Below, piece by piece: positions 55,813 to 64,000 of a stretch of 64,000 nt of DNA. The stretch spans positions 62,001-126,000 of the forward strand of contig NZ_JAUWAV010000001.1 of NCBI RefSeq assembly GCF_030605225.1. Direction: 5' to 3'. Position 1 is the stretch's first letter; the number at the start of each line of letters is the position of its first letter. The DNA comes from Geoalkalibacter sp. (GTDB taxonomy: Bacteria > Desulfobacterota > Desulfuromonadia > Desulfuromonadales > Geoalkalibacteraceae). The notes beneath the pieces were generated by a model that was given only the letters and a program-made list of their open reading frames with translations, had not been told where the DNA came from and searched no databases. The translations under genes and the position numbers were made by a program.

Positions 55813-58800
55813 GTTGGATAAAGGACATTTTCGATCCCAAAGCGCGGGCCTGGGAAGAATTCTACCGCAACCGCAACCAGTGCGACAAAGTGGTGCGCAG
55901 TACCCACGGCGTCAACTGCACCGGCAGCTGCTCGTGGAACGTGCACGTCAAGGACGGCATCGTTGCCTGGGAACTGCAGGCCACGGATTACCCGCCCCTG
56001 GAAGAGGGCATTCCCCCCTACGAGCCGCGCGGCTGCCAGCGAGGCGCGGCCTTTTCCTGGTATCTCTACAGTCCGCTGCGCATCAAGTACCCCTATGTGC
56101 GCGGCACCCTCATGGATCTGTGGCGGCAGGCCAAGACCGTCCATGCCGATCCGGTGGCCGCCTGGGCGTCCATCGTCGACAATCCGCAGAGCCGCAAGAG
56201 CTACCAGAAGGCCCGCGGCAAGGGCGGTTTCCGGCGCAGCAGCTGGGAGGAGGTCGAGGAGATTATCTGCGCCTCGATCATTCACACCATTCTAAAATAC
56301 GGCCCCGACCGCCTGGTTGGATTCTCGCCGATTCCCGCCATGTCCATGCTCAGTTTCGCCGGCGGCTCGCGTTTCATGCAGCTGCTGGGGGGCGTCAACC
56401 TGAGCTTCTACGACTGGTACTGCGATCTGCCCAACGCCTCGCCGGAAATCTGGGGCGAGCAGACCGACGTCGCGGAAAGCGCCGACTGGTACAACAGCAA
56501 GTACATCGCGGTGATGGGCTCAAACGTCAACATGACCCGCACCCCCGATGCCCATTTCCTCGTCGAGGCGCGCCACGCCGGCGCCAAGGTGACGGTGCTC
56601 TCGCCGGATTTCAGCATGACCTCCAAGCACGCCGACTGGTGGATTCCGGCCCATGCCGGGCAGGACGGCGCCTTCTGGATGGCGGTCAATCACGTCATTC
56701 TCAAGGAATTTCATCACGGCGCCCAGACGCCCTATTTCCTCGACTATCTCCAGCGCTACACGGACAGTCCCTTTCTCATCGTCCTCGATAAAAAAGGGGA
56801 GGGCTTCCGTCCCGGGCGCATGCTCACGGCGGCCGTTTTCGAGGACTACCAGGCCGAGGAAAACGCCGGATTCAAGTACCTGATCTGGGACGAGAACGAC
56901 CAGGCGCCGCGCATGCCCCTGGGCACCCTGGGTTTTCGCTGGCAGGAGAAAAAAGGTGAGTGGAACCTGCAATTGAAGGACGGCAAGACCGGGCAGGAGC
57001 TTTCACCGGCACTGACGCTGCTCAAAGGCGATGCCGAGGTGCTGGAGGTCGGTTTCGATGATTTCGCCTCGGGTCGGGCGCAAAAACGCGGCGTGCCGGT
57101 GCGTTACGTGGAGACCACCGAGGGGCGCGTGCCCGTCGCGACCATCTATGATCTGCTCATGGCGCAGTTCGGCGTGGGCCGCGGTCTGCCCGGCGATTAT
57201 CCGCGCGACTACGACGCGGAAGAGAGCCCTTACACGCCGGCCTGGCAGGAAAAGTTCACCGGCATCGATCGCGCCAACGTCATTCAATTCGCCCGTGAAT
57301 GGGCTTCCACCGCCGAGAAGACCCAAGGCAAGTGCTCCATCATCATCGGCGCAGGCATCAACCACTGGTACCACGCCAACCTCATCTACCGCGCCGGGAT
57401 CGTCGCGCTGATGCTGTGCGGCTGCGTGGGACGCAACGGCGGCGGCCTCAACCACTACGTCGGTCAGGAAAAACTCGCTCCCGTGGCGCCCTGGGCGACC
57501 ATCGCCGGGGCCCTGGACTGGACGCGTCCGCCGCGTTTCCAGAACACCCCGTCCTTTCACTACGTGCACAGCGACCAGTGGCGCTACGAGCGCACCGCCG
57601 ACGAAGTGCGCATCAACCCGGTGGCGGAGAAAACGCCCCTGAGCTCGGATCACACCATCGATCATCAGATTCGTGCCGTGCGCAGCGGCTGGCTGCCGTT
57701 CTATCCCCAGTTCGACCGCAGCCCGACGCGGGTGGTCAAGGAGGCCCAAGCCGCCGGCGCCGCCGACAACCAGGGCATCATCAACTGGACGGTCAAGCAG
57801 TTGGCGGACAAAAAGATGAAATTCGCCGTCGAGGATCCCGACGCGCCGGAAAACTGGCCGCGATTCTGGATCATCTGGCGCGGCAATGCTCTCATGTCGA
57901 GCGCCAAGGGCCACGAGTACTTCCTCAAGCATTATCTCGGCACCCACCACAACAGCGTGGCGCCGGAGACCGCCGAGGAATCGGTGAAAGAGGTCAAGTG
58001 GCACAAGCAGGCGCCCGAGGGCAAGCTCGACCTGGTGGTCGATATCAACTTCCGCATGGATACCTCGGCGCTCTATTCGGATATCGTGCTGCCCACGGCG
58101 ACCTGGTACGAAAAGGATGATCTCAACAGCACCGACATGCACTCTTTCATCCATCCCCTGCAGGCGGCGGTGCCGCCCTGTTGGGAGGCCAAGAGCGATT
58201 ACGACATCTTCAAGGGCCTGGCCAAAGGCATCAGCCGGCTGGCCCAGACGCACCTGCCCCAGCCGGTGCGCGACATCGTGGCGGTGCCCTTGCAGCACGA
58301 CACGCCCGCCGAGATGGCCCAGCCGACCATCAAGGACTGGAGCAAGGGCGAGTGCGAACCCATTCCCGGCAAGACCATGCCGGGTCTCGCGGTGGTGGAG
58401 CGCGACTACGTCAATCTCTACAACCGCTTCATCTCCTTCGGACCCGCCGCGCGGCAGAACGGCATCGGCGCCCACGGACTCTCCTGGGGCATCGAGGATA
58501 TGTATGACGACCTCAAGCGCACCAATCCGACGGTCCGGTGGAACGGTCAGGACTATCCCTCCCTCTCCGATGCCCGCGAAGCCGCCAACATCATTCTCGC
58601 CCTGGCGCCGGAAACCAACGGCGAGGCCGCTTATCGCGCCTTCAAGGCCGAGGAGAAGAAGGTCGGCCTGCCCCTGACCGATCTGGCGGAAAGCAACCGC
58701 GACGTGCGCACCACCTTCGCCGACATCGCCGCCAAGCCCCGGCGTCTGCTGACCAGCCCCTGTTGGAGCGGTCTGACCAACAACGGTCGCGCCTACACCT

Positions 58801-59432
58801 CCTACAGCTTCAACGTCGAGCGTCTGGTGCCCTGGCGCACCCTGAGCGGCCGCCAGCATTTCTATCTCGACCACGAGGGCTACATCGCCGCCGGCGAACA
58901 TCTGCCGACCTACAAGCCCAAGCCCGATCCCAGCAGCCTGCAGGACATCGTGGTGAGCAAGCCGGGCGAAAAGAGCATCCTGCTCAATTATCTCACCCCC
59001 CACGGCAAATGGGGCATCCACAGCACCTACGGCGACAACCACCGCATGCTGACTCTTTCGCGCGGCTGTCATCCCTTCTGGATCAATGACCGCGACGCCG
59101 AGGAGATCGGCGTCATCGACAACGACTGGGTCGAGGTGTTCAACGACCACGGCGTGGTGGTCACCCGGGCCGTGGTCAGCGCCCGCCTGCCGCGCGGCAT
59201 CTGCCTCATTTACCACTCTCCGGAGCGCACCATCGGCGTGCCCAAGTCGCCGTTGCGCGGCAATCGCCGCGCCGGCGGCCACAACAGCCTCAACCGCGTG
59301 CGCCTCAAGCCCAATCTGATGCTCGGCGGCTACGGCCAGTTCACCTACGGCTGGAACTACTGGGGACCGACCGGCGCCAACCGCGACACCTTCATCCTGG
59401 TGCGCAAACTCCAGGGTGAACCGCAGTATTGA
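55809..59432 (+). CDS. narG: Respiratory nitrate reductase alpha subunit
   Basis: 1207 residues, molybdopterin enzyme reducing nitrate to nitrite. The FS0 cluster ligands are [11 protein letters not shown] with a distant Cys in EPRGCQRG, including the NarG-type His. The Mo-coordinating Asp is in YDWYCDLP. There is no twin-arginine signal, so the enzyme faces the cytoplasm as in NarGHI of E. coli. Near the C-terminus [13 protein letters not shown] is typical. Length is slightly below E. coli NarG (1247). Start overlaps the cytochrome stop. Confidence 0.97.
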   Translation: MSWIKDIFDPKARAWEEFYRNRNQCDKVVRSTHGVNCTGSCSWNVHVKDGIVAWELQATDYPPLEEGIPPYEPRGCQRGAAFSWYLYSPLRIKYPYVRGTLMDLWRQAKTVHADPVAAWASIVDNPQSRKSYQKARGKGGFRRSSWEEVEEIICASIIHTILKYGPDRLVGFSPIPAMSMLSFAGGSRFMQLLGGVNLSFYDWYCDLPNASPEIWGEQTDVAESADWYNSKYIAVMGSNVNMTRTPDAHFLVEARHAGAKVTVLSPDFSMTSKHADWWIPAHAGQDGAFWMAVNHVILKEFHHGAQTPYFLDYLQRYTDSPFLIVLDKKGEGFRPGRMLTAAVFEDYQAEENAGFKYLIWDENDQAPRMPLGTLGFRWQEKKGEWNLQLKDGKTGQELSPALTLLKGDAEVLEVGFDDFASGRAQKRGVPVRYVETTEGRVPVATIYDLLMAQFGVGRGLPGDYPRDYDAEESPYTPAWQEKFTGIDRANVIQFAREWASTAEKTQGKCSIIIGAGINHWYHANLIYRAGIVALMLCGCVGRNGGGLNHYVGQEKLAPVAPWATIAGALDWTRPPRFQNTPSFHYVHSDQWRYERTADEVRINPVAEKTPLSSDHTIDHQIRAVRSGWLPFYPQFDRSPTRVVKEAQAAGAADNQGIINWTVKQLADKKMKFAVEDPDAPENWPRFWIIWRGNALMSSAKGHEYFLKHYLGTHHNSVAPETAEESVKEVKWHKQAPEGKLDLVVDINFRMDTSALYSDIVLPTATWYEKDDLNSTDMHSFIHPLQAAVPPCWEAKSDYDIFKGLAKGISRLAQTHLPQPVRDIVAVPLQHDTPAEMAQPTIKDWSKGECEPIPGKTMPGLAVVERDYVNLYNRFISFGPAARQNGIGAHGLSWGIEDMYDDLKRTNPTVRWNGQDYPSLSDAREAANIILALAPETNGEAAYRAFKAEEKKVGLPLTDLAESNRDVRTTFADIAAKPRRLLTSPCWSGLTNNGRAYTSYSFNVERLVPWRTLSGRQHFYLDHEGYIAAGEHLPTYKPKPDPSSLQDIVVSKPGEKSILLNYLTPHGKWGIHSTYGDNHRMLTLSRGCHPFWINDRDAEEIGVIDNDWVEVFNDHGVVVTRAVVSARLPRGICLIYHSPERTIGVPKSPLRGNRRAGGHNSLNRVRLKPNLMLGGYGQFTYGWNYWGPTGANRDTFILVRKLQGEPQY

Positions 59433-59449
59433 GGCGGGGGACGGGTTCT

Positions 59450-59500
59450 GTAGGGGCGAGGCGTTGCCTCGCCCTGGGCGACCCAGCGGGTCGCCCCTAC
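59450..59500. repeat. REP-like double hairpin in the narG-narH gap
   Basis: Two adjacent hairpins, GGGCGAGGC-gtt-GCCTCGCCC (59454-59474) and GGGCGACCC-agc-GGGTCGCCC (59476-59496), are enclosed by GTAGGGGCGA/TCGCCCCTAC (59450-59459 and 59491-59500). The style is that of dispersed extragenic palindromes. Only one copy is present in this window. Confidence 0.7.
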
Positions 59501-59532
59501 ATCGATCGATCGGCCGATAAAGGAGTCACGCC

Positions 59533-61020
59533 ATGAATATACGCGCGCAGGTTTCCTCGGTTTTTCATCTCGACAAGTGCATCGGCTGCCATACGTGCAG
59601 CATCGCCTGCAAGAACATCTGGACCGACCGCAAGGGGTCGGAATACATGTGGTGGAACAACGTCGAAACCAAACCCGGCACCGGTTATCCAAGCCGCTGG
59701 GAAGACCAGCGGAGCTATAAGGGCGGCTGGGAGAAGGTCGGCACCCAGTTGCGGCTCAAGATGGGCGGCCGCGGCGGGACCCTGGGGAAGATTTTTCACA
59801 ATCCCCATCTGCCGACCATGGACGATTACTACGAGCCCTTCACGTACAAGTACGAGGATCTGACCCACGCCGCGGCCGGCGACGATCAGCCCACGGCGCG
59901 GCCAATCTCCATGGTGAGCGGCAAGCCCATGGAGATCGAGGCCGGTCCCAACTGGGACGATGATCTCTCGGGCTCCAACATCTACGCCGCCAACGACCCC
60001 GGCGTGCTCAAGCTCAGCGCCGAGGAGCAGGCGCAGATGTTCGCCATCGAGAAGATGGTCATGTTCTATCTGCCGCGTATCTGCAATCACTGCGTCAACG
60101 CCGGCTGCGTGGCCGGCTGCCCGTCGGGGGCGATCTATAAGCGCGGCGAGGACGGCATCGTGGTGATCAGCCAGGACAAATGCCGCGGCTGGCGCATGTG
60201 CGTTTCGGCCTGCCCCTACAAGAAAACCTATTACGGCTGGAACACCGGCAAATCGGAGAAATGCATCCTCTGCTACCCCCGCCAGGAAGCCGGCGAAGCA
60301 CCGGGATGCTTTCATTCCTGCGTGGGGCGGATTCGCTACCTCGGCGTGCTGCTCTACGACGCCGATCGCATCGAAGAGGTCGCCATGCGCGAGGACGCGG
60401 ATCTGGCCGCCGCGCAGCGCGACATGATCCTCGATCCCTTTGATCCGCAGGTGCAGGCCGAGGCCCGCAGGGCCGGCATTGACGCGCAGGTGCTCGACGC
60501 GGCGCAACGATCACCGGTGTACCGATTCGTCAAGGAATGGGGCATCGCCCTGCCGCTGCATCCCGAGTTTCGCACCCTGCCCATGCTGTTTTACGTGCCG
60601 CCGCTCCTGCCGGTTTTGTCGACGGAGCAGCAGGGCACGCAAAAACTGGCCGATGACTTTTTCACCAGCCTTGAACAGGCGCGCCTGCCGATTCGCTACC
60701 TGGCCGGCCTGTTCGCCGGCGGCAACGAGGAGGAAGTCAAGGCCGTGTATCGCAAGCTCATCGCCGTGCGCTTGCAGCAGCGGGCGCAAAGCGTCGGCGA
60801 TCTGGACGAGGGCGAAGTGGCCAGGGCGCGTGAGCAGGCCCAGTTGAGCGCCGAGGCGGTGAGCGCCATCTATCGCATAACGTCGCTGACGCGTATCGAA
60901 GAGCGCATCGTCATCCCGCCCATGCTGCGCGAACAGGCCATCGAAGCCGGCGTGGATACCGAAACGCACAGGCAGGGCATGGGCTTCGGCAGTCGCCGGG
61001 CGCCCGGGAGGCGCTGGTGA
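59533..61020 (+). CDS. narH: Respiratory nitrate reductase beta subunit
   Basis: 495 residues. Four cysteine clusters are visible: CIGCHTCSIAC, CNHCVNAGCVAGCP, CRGWRMCVSACP and CILCYP with CFHSC. The Trp in CRGWRMC marks the 3Fe-4S cluster site, as in NarH. The subunit wires heme b of NarI to the molybdenum centre of NarG. AAAGGAG precedes ATG 59533. It overlaps narJ by one base. Confidence 0.97.
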   Translation: MNIRAQVSSVFHLDKCIGCHTCSIACKNIWTDRKGSEYMWWNNVETKPGTGYPSRWEDQRSYKGGWEKVGTQLRLKMGGRGGTLGKIFHNPHLPTMDDYYEPFTYKYEDLTHAAAGDDQPTARPISMVSGKPMEIEAGPNWDDDLSGSNIYAANDPGVLKLSAEEQAQMFAIEKMVMFYLPRICNHCVNAGCVAGCPSGAIYKRGEDGIVVISQDKCRGWRMCVSACPYKKTYYGWNTGKSEKCILCYPRQEAGEAPGCFHSCVGRIRYLGVLLYDADRIEEVAMREDADLAAAQRDMILDPFDPQVQAEARRAGIDAQVLDAAQRSPVYRFVKEWGIALPLHPEFRTLPMLFYVPPLLPVLSTEQQGTQKLADDFFTSLEQARLPIRYLAGLFAGGNEEEVKAVYRKLIAVRLQQRAQSVGDLDEGEVARAREQAQLSAEAVSAIYRITSLTRIEERIVIPPMLREQAIEAGVDTETHRQGMGFGSRRAPGRRW

Positions 61021-61589
61021 TGACGATGGATGAAACCACCTATCGCAAGATCTGCGCGCATTTCGCGTCGCTGCTGAGCTATCCGCGGCCGGATCTGGCC
61101 CACCTGGCCCAGACCTGCCGCGATCTGCTGGCCGCCGAGCATCCGGCGGCGTCCGCCGCCCTGGAATCCTTCCGGCGCTTCGCGGTGCTGCAGGAACAGG
61201 CGCACCTGGAGGAAATCTATACCGCGACCTTCGATCTTCAGCCCCATTGCCATCCCTACGTCGGCTATCACCTGTTCGGCGAGGGCAAACAACGGCCCTT
61301 CTTCATGGTCAAGCTCCAGGAATGCTACCAGCGGCACGGATATGCCTGCCGGGGCGAACTGCCCGATCATCTGTCGGAAGTCCTGGGCTTTCTGGCGATG
61401 GTGGAGGATGAAACCGCGCGGCAGGAGCTGGTGGAGGACGGTCTGTTGCCGGCCTTGGGGAAGATGAACCAGGGCGCGGATGCGGCCACCCATCCCTACG
61501 CCGATGTGCTGCGCGCCCTGGAGGATTTTCTCGCCGCCGAAACACCGGCCGGGAACGCAACCTGTCTCTTACAGGAGGTTGAATCATGA
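61020..61589 (+). CDS. narJ: Nitrate reductase assembly chaperone
   Basis: 189 residues, all-helical TorD/NarJ-type chaperone needed for cofactor insertion into NarG. Conserved YVGYHLFGEGKQRPFFM at about residues 79-95 and PDHLSEVLGFLA are typical of NarJ. ATG 61020 overlaps the narH stop in a TGATG arrangement; ATG 61026 is possible. The end overlaps narI as ATGA. Confidence 0.93.
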   Translation: MTMDETTYRKICAHFASLLSYPRPDLAHLAQTCRDLLAAEHPAASAALESFRRFAVLQEQAHLEEIYTATFDLQPHCHPYVGYHLFGEGKQRPFFMVKLQECYQRHGYACRGELPDHLSEVLGFLAMVEDETARQELVEDGLLPALGKMNQGADAATHPYADVLRALEDFLAAETPAGNATCLLQEVES

Positions 61590-62263
61590 TGGATCTGGTT
61601 CTGTTCGGAATTTTTCCCTACGTGGCGGTGGCCCTGGCGGTATGCGTGGGCATTTACCGTTACTTCGTCGATCGCTATTCCTGGTCGTCCCATTCGTCGC
61701 AGTTCCTGGAGAGCCGGCTGCTGTTCTGGGGATCGGTGCCCTGGCATTACGCGATTCTGGTGATCCTGCTCGCGCATTTCCTGGCCTTTCTCTTTCCCCA
61801 GGGCTGGGGAACGCTGCTGGGGCGCCCCCTGCGGCTCTACCTGTTGGAAGCCAGCGGCATGGCCCTGGGCATCGCCACCCTCATCGCCCTGATCCTGTTG
61901 CTCGCGCGGCGCGCCGGCAATCCACGCCTCTCCGCCGTGACCACGGTGGCCGACTGGGTGGTGCTCTGGCTGCTGCTGTTGCAGGTGGCCACGGGCGTCT
62001 ATATCGCCTTCACCCTGCGCTGGGGCTCGGTCTGGTATCTGCACACCGCCAGCCCCTGGCTGTGGTCGCTGGTGAAGTTCGATCCCCAGGTGCAATATCT
62101 CGCCGTGCTGCCGACGGTGGTCAAGCTGCACGCCATCAACGCCTTCGTCCTGATCGCCATTCTGCCGTTCTCGCGGCTGGTTCACGTCATCACCGTGCCC
62201 CTGTCCTACCTGGGGCGTCCCTATCAGGTGGTGGCCTGGTACCGGCAGCGCCGCTCGGCTTGA
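61586..62263 (+). CDS. narI: Respiratory nitrate reductase gamma subunit (cytochrome b)
   Basis: 225 residues with five membrane helices. It oxidises quinol and holds two b hemes. The four His ligands are recognisable: SVPWHYAIL and LAHFLAF in helix 2, KLHAINAF and SRLVHVIT in helix 5. ATG 61586 overlaps the narJ stop. Confidence 0.95.
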   Translation: MMDLVLFGIFPYVAVALAVCVGIYRYFVDRYSWSSHSSQFLESRLLFWGSVPWHYAILVILLAHFLAFLFPQGWGTLLGRPLRLYLLEASGMALGIATLIALILLLARRAGNPRLSAVTTVADWVVLWLLLLQVATGVYIAFTLRWGSVWYLHTASPWLWSLVKFDPQVQYLAVLPTVVKLHAINAFVLIAILPFSRLVHVITVPLSYLGRPYQVVAWYRQRRSA

Positions 62264-62305
62264 TTCAGGCAAGTATCGCAACAGCTTTACGAAAGGAGGA
62301 GAACC

Positions 62306-63658
62306 ATGGCGACCCACCAGCACAAGCAGGTTTCGGTTCTGGCCCTGAGTACGATGTCTTTCACCGTCTGCTTCGCGGTGTGGGTGATGTTCTCCATCAT
62401 CGGCATCCCCATCAAGCAGACTCTGCAACTCAGCGACACCCAATTCGGTCTGCTGGCGGCCACGCCGATTCTGACCGGTTCGCTGATCCGCCTGCCCCTG
62501 GGCATGTGGACCGACAAGTACGGCGGCCGGATCGTGTTCGCCGTGCTGATGCTGTCCACCATCATCCCCATCTATCTCATCAGCCTGGCGACCCAGTACT
62601 GGCAGTTTTTGCTGCTCGGTCTGTTCGTCGGCGCGGCGGGCGGCTCGTTTTCCGTGGGCATCGCCTACACCGGCCGCTGGTTCAGCCAGAAACGGCGCGG
62701 CCTGGCCATGGGGATCTTCGGCGCCGGAAACGCCGGGGCGGCGGTGACCAAGTTCGTGGCGCCCGCCCTGGTGGTGGCCTACGGCTGGCAGGCCGTGCCC
62801 CGCGTTTACGCCCTGGCCATGGCGATCACGGTGGTGCTGTTCTGGCTCTTCACCTACAGCGAGCCGCACCATCTGGTCGGCAAGCAGGTCACGATCCGCG
62901 AGCAGCTGGCGGCGCTCAAGGACATCCGGGTGTGGAAATATTGCCAGTATTATTCCATCGTGTTCGGCGGCTACGTGGCGCTGTCCCTGTGGCTGACCAA
63001 ATACTACATCAGCGAATACGGCTTCGGTATCCAGACCGCGGCCCTCATCGCCGCCATCTTTGTCTTGCCCTCGGGCGTGATCCGCGCCCTGGGCGGCTGG
63101 CTTTCCGATCGCTTCGGCGCCCATACCGTGACCTGGTGGGTGATGTGGACCTCCTGCATCAGCCTGTTCTTTCTCTCCTATCCCCAGCACCAGGTCATCA
63201 TCCAGACCATTCGCGGGGAAATGACCCTGAATCTGGGGCTCAATGTCTGGGTGTTCACCGCGCTGCTCTTTGTCGTCGGCATCGCCTGGGGCTTCGGCAA
63301 GGCGTCGGTGTTCAAGTACATCGGCGACGAATATCCTCACAACATCGGTGTCATTTCCGGGATCGTCGGCTTGATGGGCGGATTGGGCGGATTTTTCTTT
63401 CCCATCATCTTCGGCATGCTCCTCGATCTGACGGGCATCAACAGCAGCATTTTCATGTTGCTGTTCATCATCACCTGCTGGTCGCTGATCTGGATGTACA
63501 CCACCGAGGTGCGCGGCGTGAAGACCTTGAAGCTGATCGCCTCGACGGGACAGGAGGCGGCGGAAGCCGAGAGGCGGGCGCGGCAGGAGGCCGGATCGAG
63601 CAACCCGGACCGCGAGGTCGTGCCGGGTGGCGGGGACTCGGCGCATCAACGAATTTGA
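62306..63658 (+). CDS. narK: Nitrate/nitrite transporter, NarK1 type
   Basis: 450 residues, twelve-helix major facilitator. The nitrate signature is seen in helix 5 region GRWFSQKRRGLAMGIFGAGNAG and in helix 11 region GIVGLMGGLGGFFFP, cited in part. NarK1 proteins import nitrate, often with protons. Strong AAAGGAGGAG upstream. The C-terminal tail (about 40 residues) is hydrophilic. The next gene is a second NarK-type protein, 51 bases on. Confidence 0.94.
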   Translation: MATHQHKQVSVLALSTMSFTVCFAVWVMFSIIGIPIKQTLQLSDTQFGLLAATPILTGSLIRLPLGMWTDKYGGRIVFAVLMLSTIIPIYLISLATQYWQFLLLGLFVGAAGGSFSVGIAYTGRWFSQKRRGLAMGIFGAGNAGAAVTKFVAPALVVAYGWQAVPRVYALAMAITVVLFWLFTYSEPHHLVGKQVTIREQLAALKDIRVWKYCQYYSIVFGGYVALSLWLTKYYISEYGFGIQTAALIAAIFVLPSGVIRALGGWLSDRFGAHTVTWWVMWTSCISLFFLSYPQHQVIIQTIRGEMTLNLGLNVWVFTALLFVVGIAWGFGKASVFKYIGDEYPHNIGVISGIVGLMGGLGGFFFPIIFGMLLDLTGINSSIFMLLFIITCWSLIWMYTTEVRGVKTLKLIASTGQEAAEAERRARQEAGSSNPDREVVPGGGDSAHQRI

Positions 63659-63709
63659 GACTGTTTTTCCGACACGAACGCGTTTGTCGTCACAGGGAGG
63701 AGTCATCCG

Positions 63710-64000
63710 ATGGAAACCAAAGTTCGTACCGCCGGCGCACCGGAAAAAGGACCGAATCTGAGCCACTGGGAACCGGAAAATCCCACTTTCTGGGAACAGC
63801 AGGGCAAGCGCATCGCCCAGCGCAACCTGTGGATCTCCATCCCCAACCTGCTGTGCGGCTTCGCCGTCTGGCTGATGTGGGGCATCATCACCGTGCAGAT
63901 GCTCAATCTGGGCTTTCCCTTCACGCCCGCCGAGATGTTCACCCTCACCGCCATTTCAGGCCTGACGGGGGCGACGCTGCGCATTCCGGCCTCCTTCATG
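63710..64000 (+). CDS. Second NarK-type transporter, truncated by window edge
   Basis: Only the first 97 codons are in the window. ATG 63710 follows GGGAGGAG. The N-terminal hydrophilic part (about 40 residues) is followed by NLWISIPNLLCGFAVWLMWG and TLTAISGLTGATLRIP, which resemble helices 1 and 2 of NarK2-type nitrate/nitrite exchangers. Tandem narK1-narK2 genes beside narGHJI are a known arrangement in denitrifiers; together they import nitrate and expel nitrite. Confidence 0.85.
   Translation, partial: METKVRTAGAPEKGPNLSHWEPENPTFWEQQGKRIAQRNLWISIPNLLCGFAVWLMWGIITVQMLNLGFPFTPAEMFTLTAISGLTGATLRIPASFM

Noticed and set aside
57003-59282. Minus-strand open frame opposite narG
   Set aside because: Shadow of narG, no ribosome site or family motif.
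59450-59500. CRISPR-like repeat
   Set aside because: Two different hairpins without spacers or regular repetition.
61496-63766. Minus-strand open frame opposite narI-narK
   Set aside because: His/Gln/Gly-rich translation typical of antisense of membrane protein genes.

Overview
The window looks like chromosomal DNA of a GC-rich delta-proteobacterium of the Desulfuromonadales/Geobacter-like group. Basis: the gene orders rib-nusB, thrS-infC-rpmI-rplT-pheST-ihfA-merR-surE-pcm-rpoS, the density of multi-domain signalling proteins with CxxCH and hemerythrin sensors, a sigma-54 type control circuit, and a respiratory nitrate reductase locus headed by a cytochrome c. The taxon is inferred from protein style, not from a marker search. 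No insertion sequence, phage gene or CRISPR array was seen.

Region 1 (1-21720) is mostly housekeeping. It holds riboflavin synthesis (ribD end, ribE, ribBA, ribH) with nusB, homoserine dehydrogenase, a convergent acyl-CoA synthetase, tRNA-Val, the thrS-infC-rpmI-rplT-pheS-pheT-ihfA-merR translation block (infC has a non-AUG start), surE-pcm-DedA-LysM/M23 lipoprotein-rpoS, apt, tRNA-Arg, and a pirin and a MATE exporter on the minus strand.

Region 2 (22005-45402) is a signalling island. Seven consecutive plus-strand genes encode receiver/kinase/GGDEF-EAL/sigma-54 activator proteins built from repeated receiver and kinase modules. The last, a sigma-54 activator, is followed by two copies of a perfect palindrome and a -24/-12 promoter that precedes a small Cys-rich protein, a CheW and a chemoreceptor. 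Then come another PAS kinase, a minus-strand chemoreceptor with both a periplasmic CxxCH motif and a C-terminal hemerythrin, a minimal SufC-SufB pair, and a very large CHASE-PAS hybrid kinase.

Region 3 (45403-64000) is anaerobic metabolism. Two operons each start with a near-identical FNR-type site (TTGAT-N4-GTCAA) placed 29.5 bases before a -10-like hexamer. The second is a cytoplasm-facing nitrate respiration operon: cytochrome c, narG, narH, narJ, narI, narK1 and the start of narK2. The first (45924-55150) is the most novel part of the window. It encodes a 2Fe-2S/4Fe-4S protein, a fumarate-reductase-type flavoprotein without the covalent-flavin histidine, both halves of an ATP-citrate-lyase-like enzyme, a GAPDH-fold protein, and an NrfD-type quinone-interacting membrane protein fused to a CBS pair. 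The combination suggests a quinone-linked flavoprotein complex tied to citryl-CoA-type carbon chemistry and switched on together with nitrate respiration. The activity is not proven by sequence.
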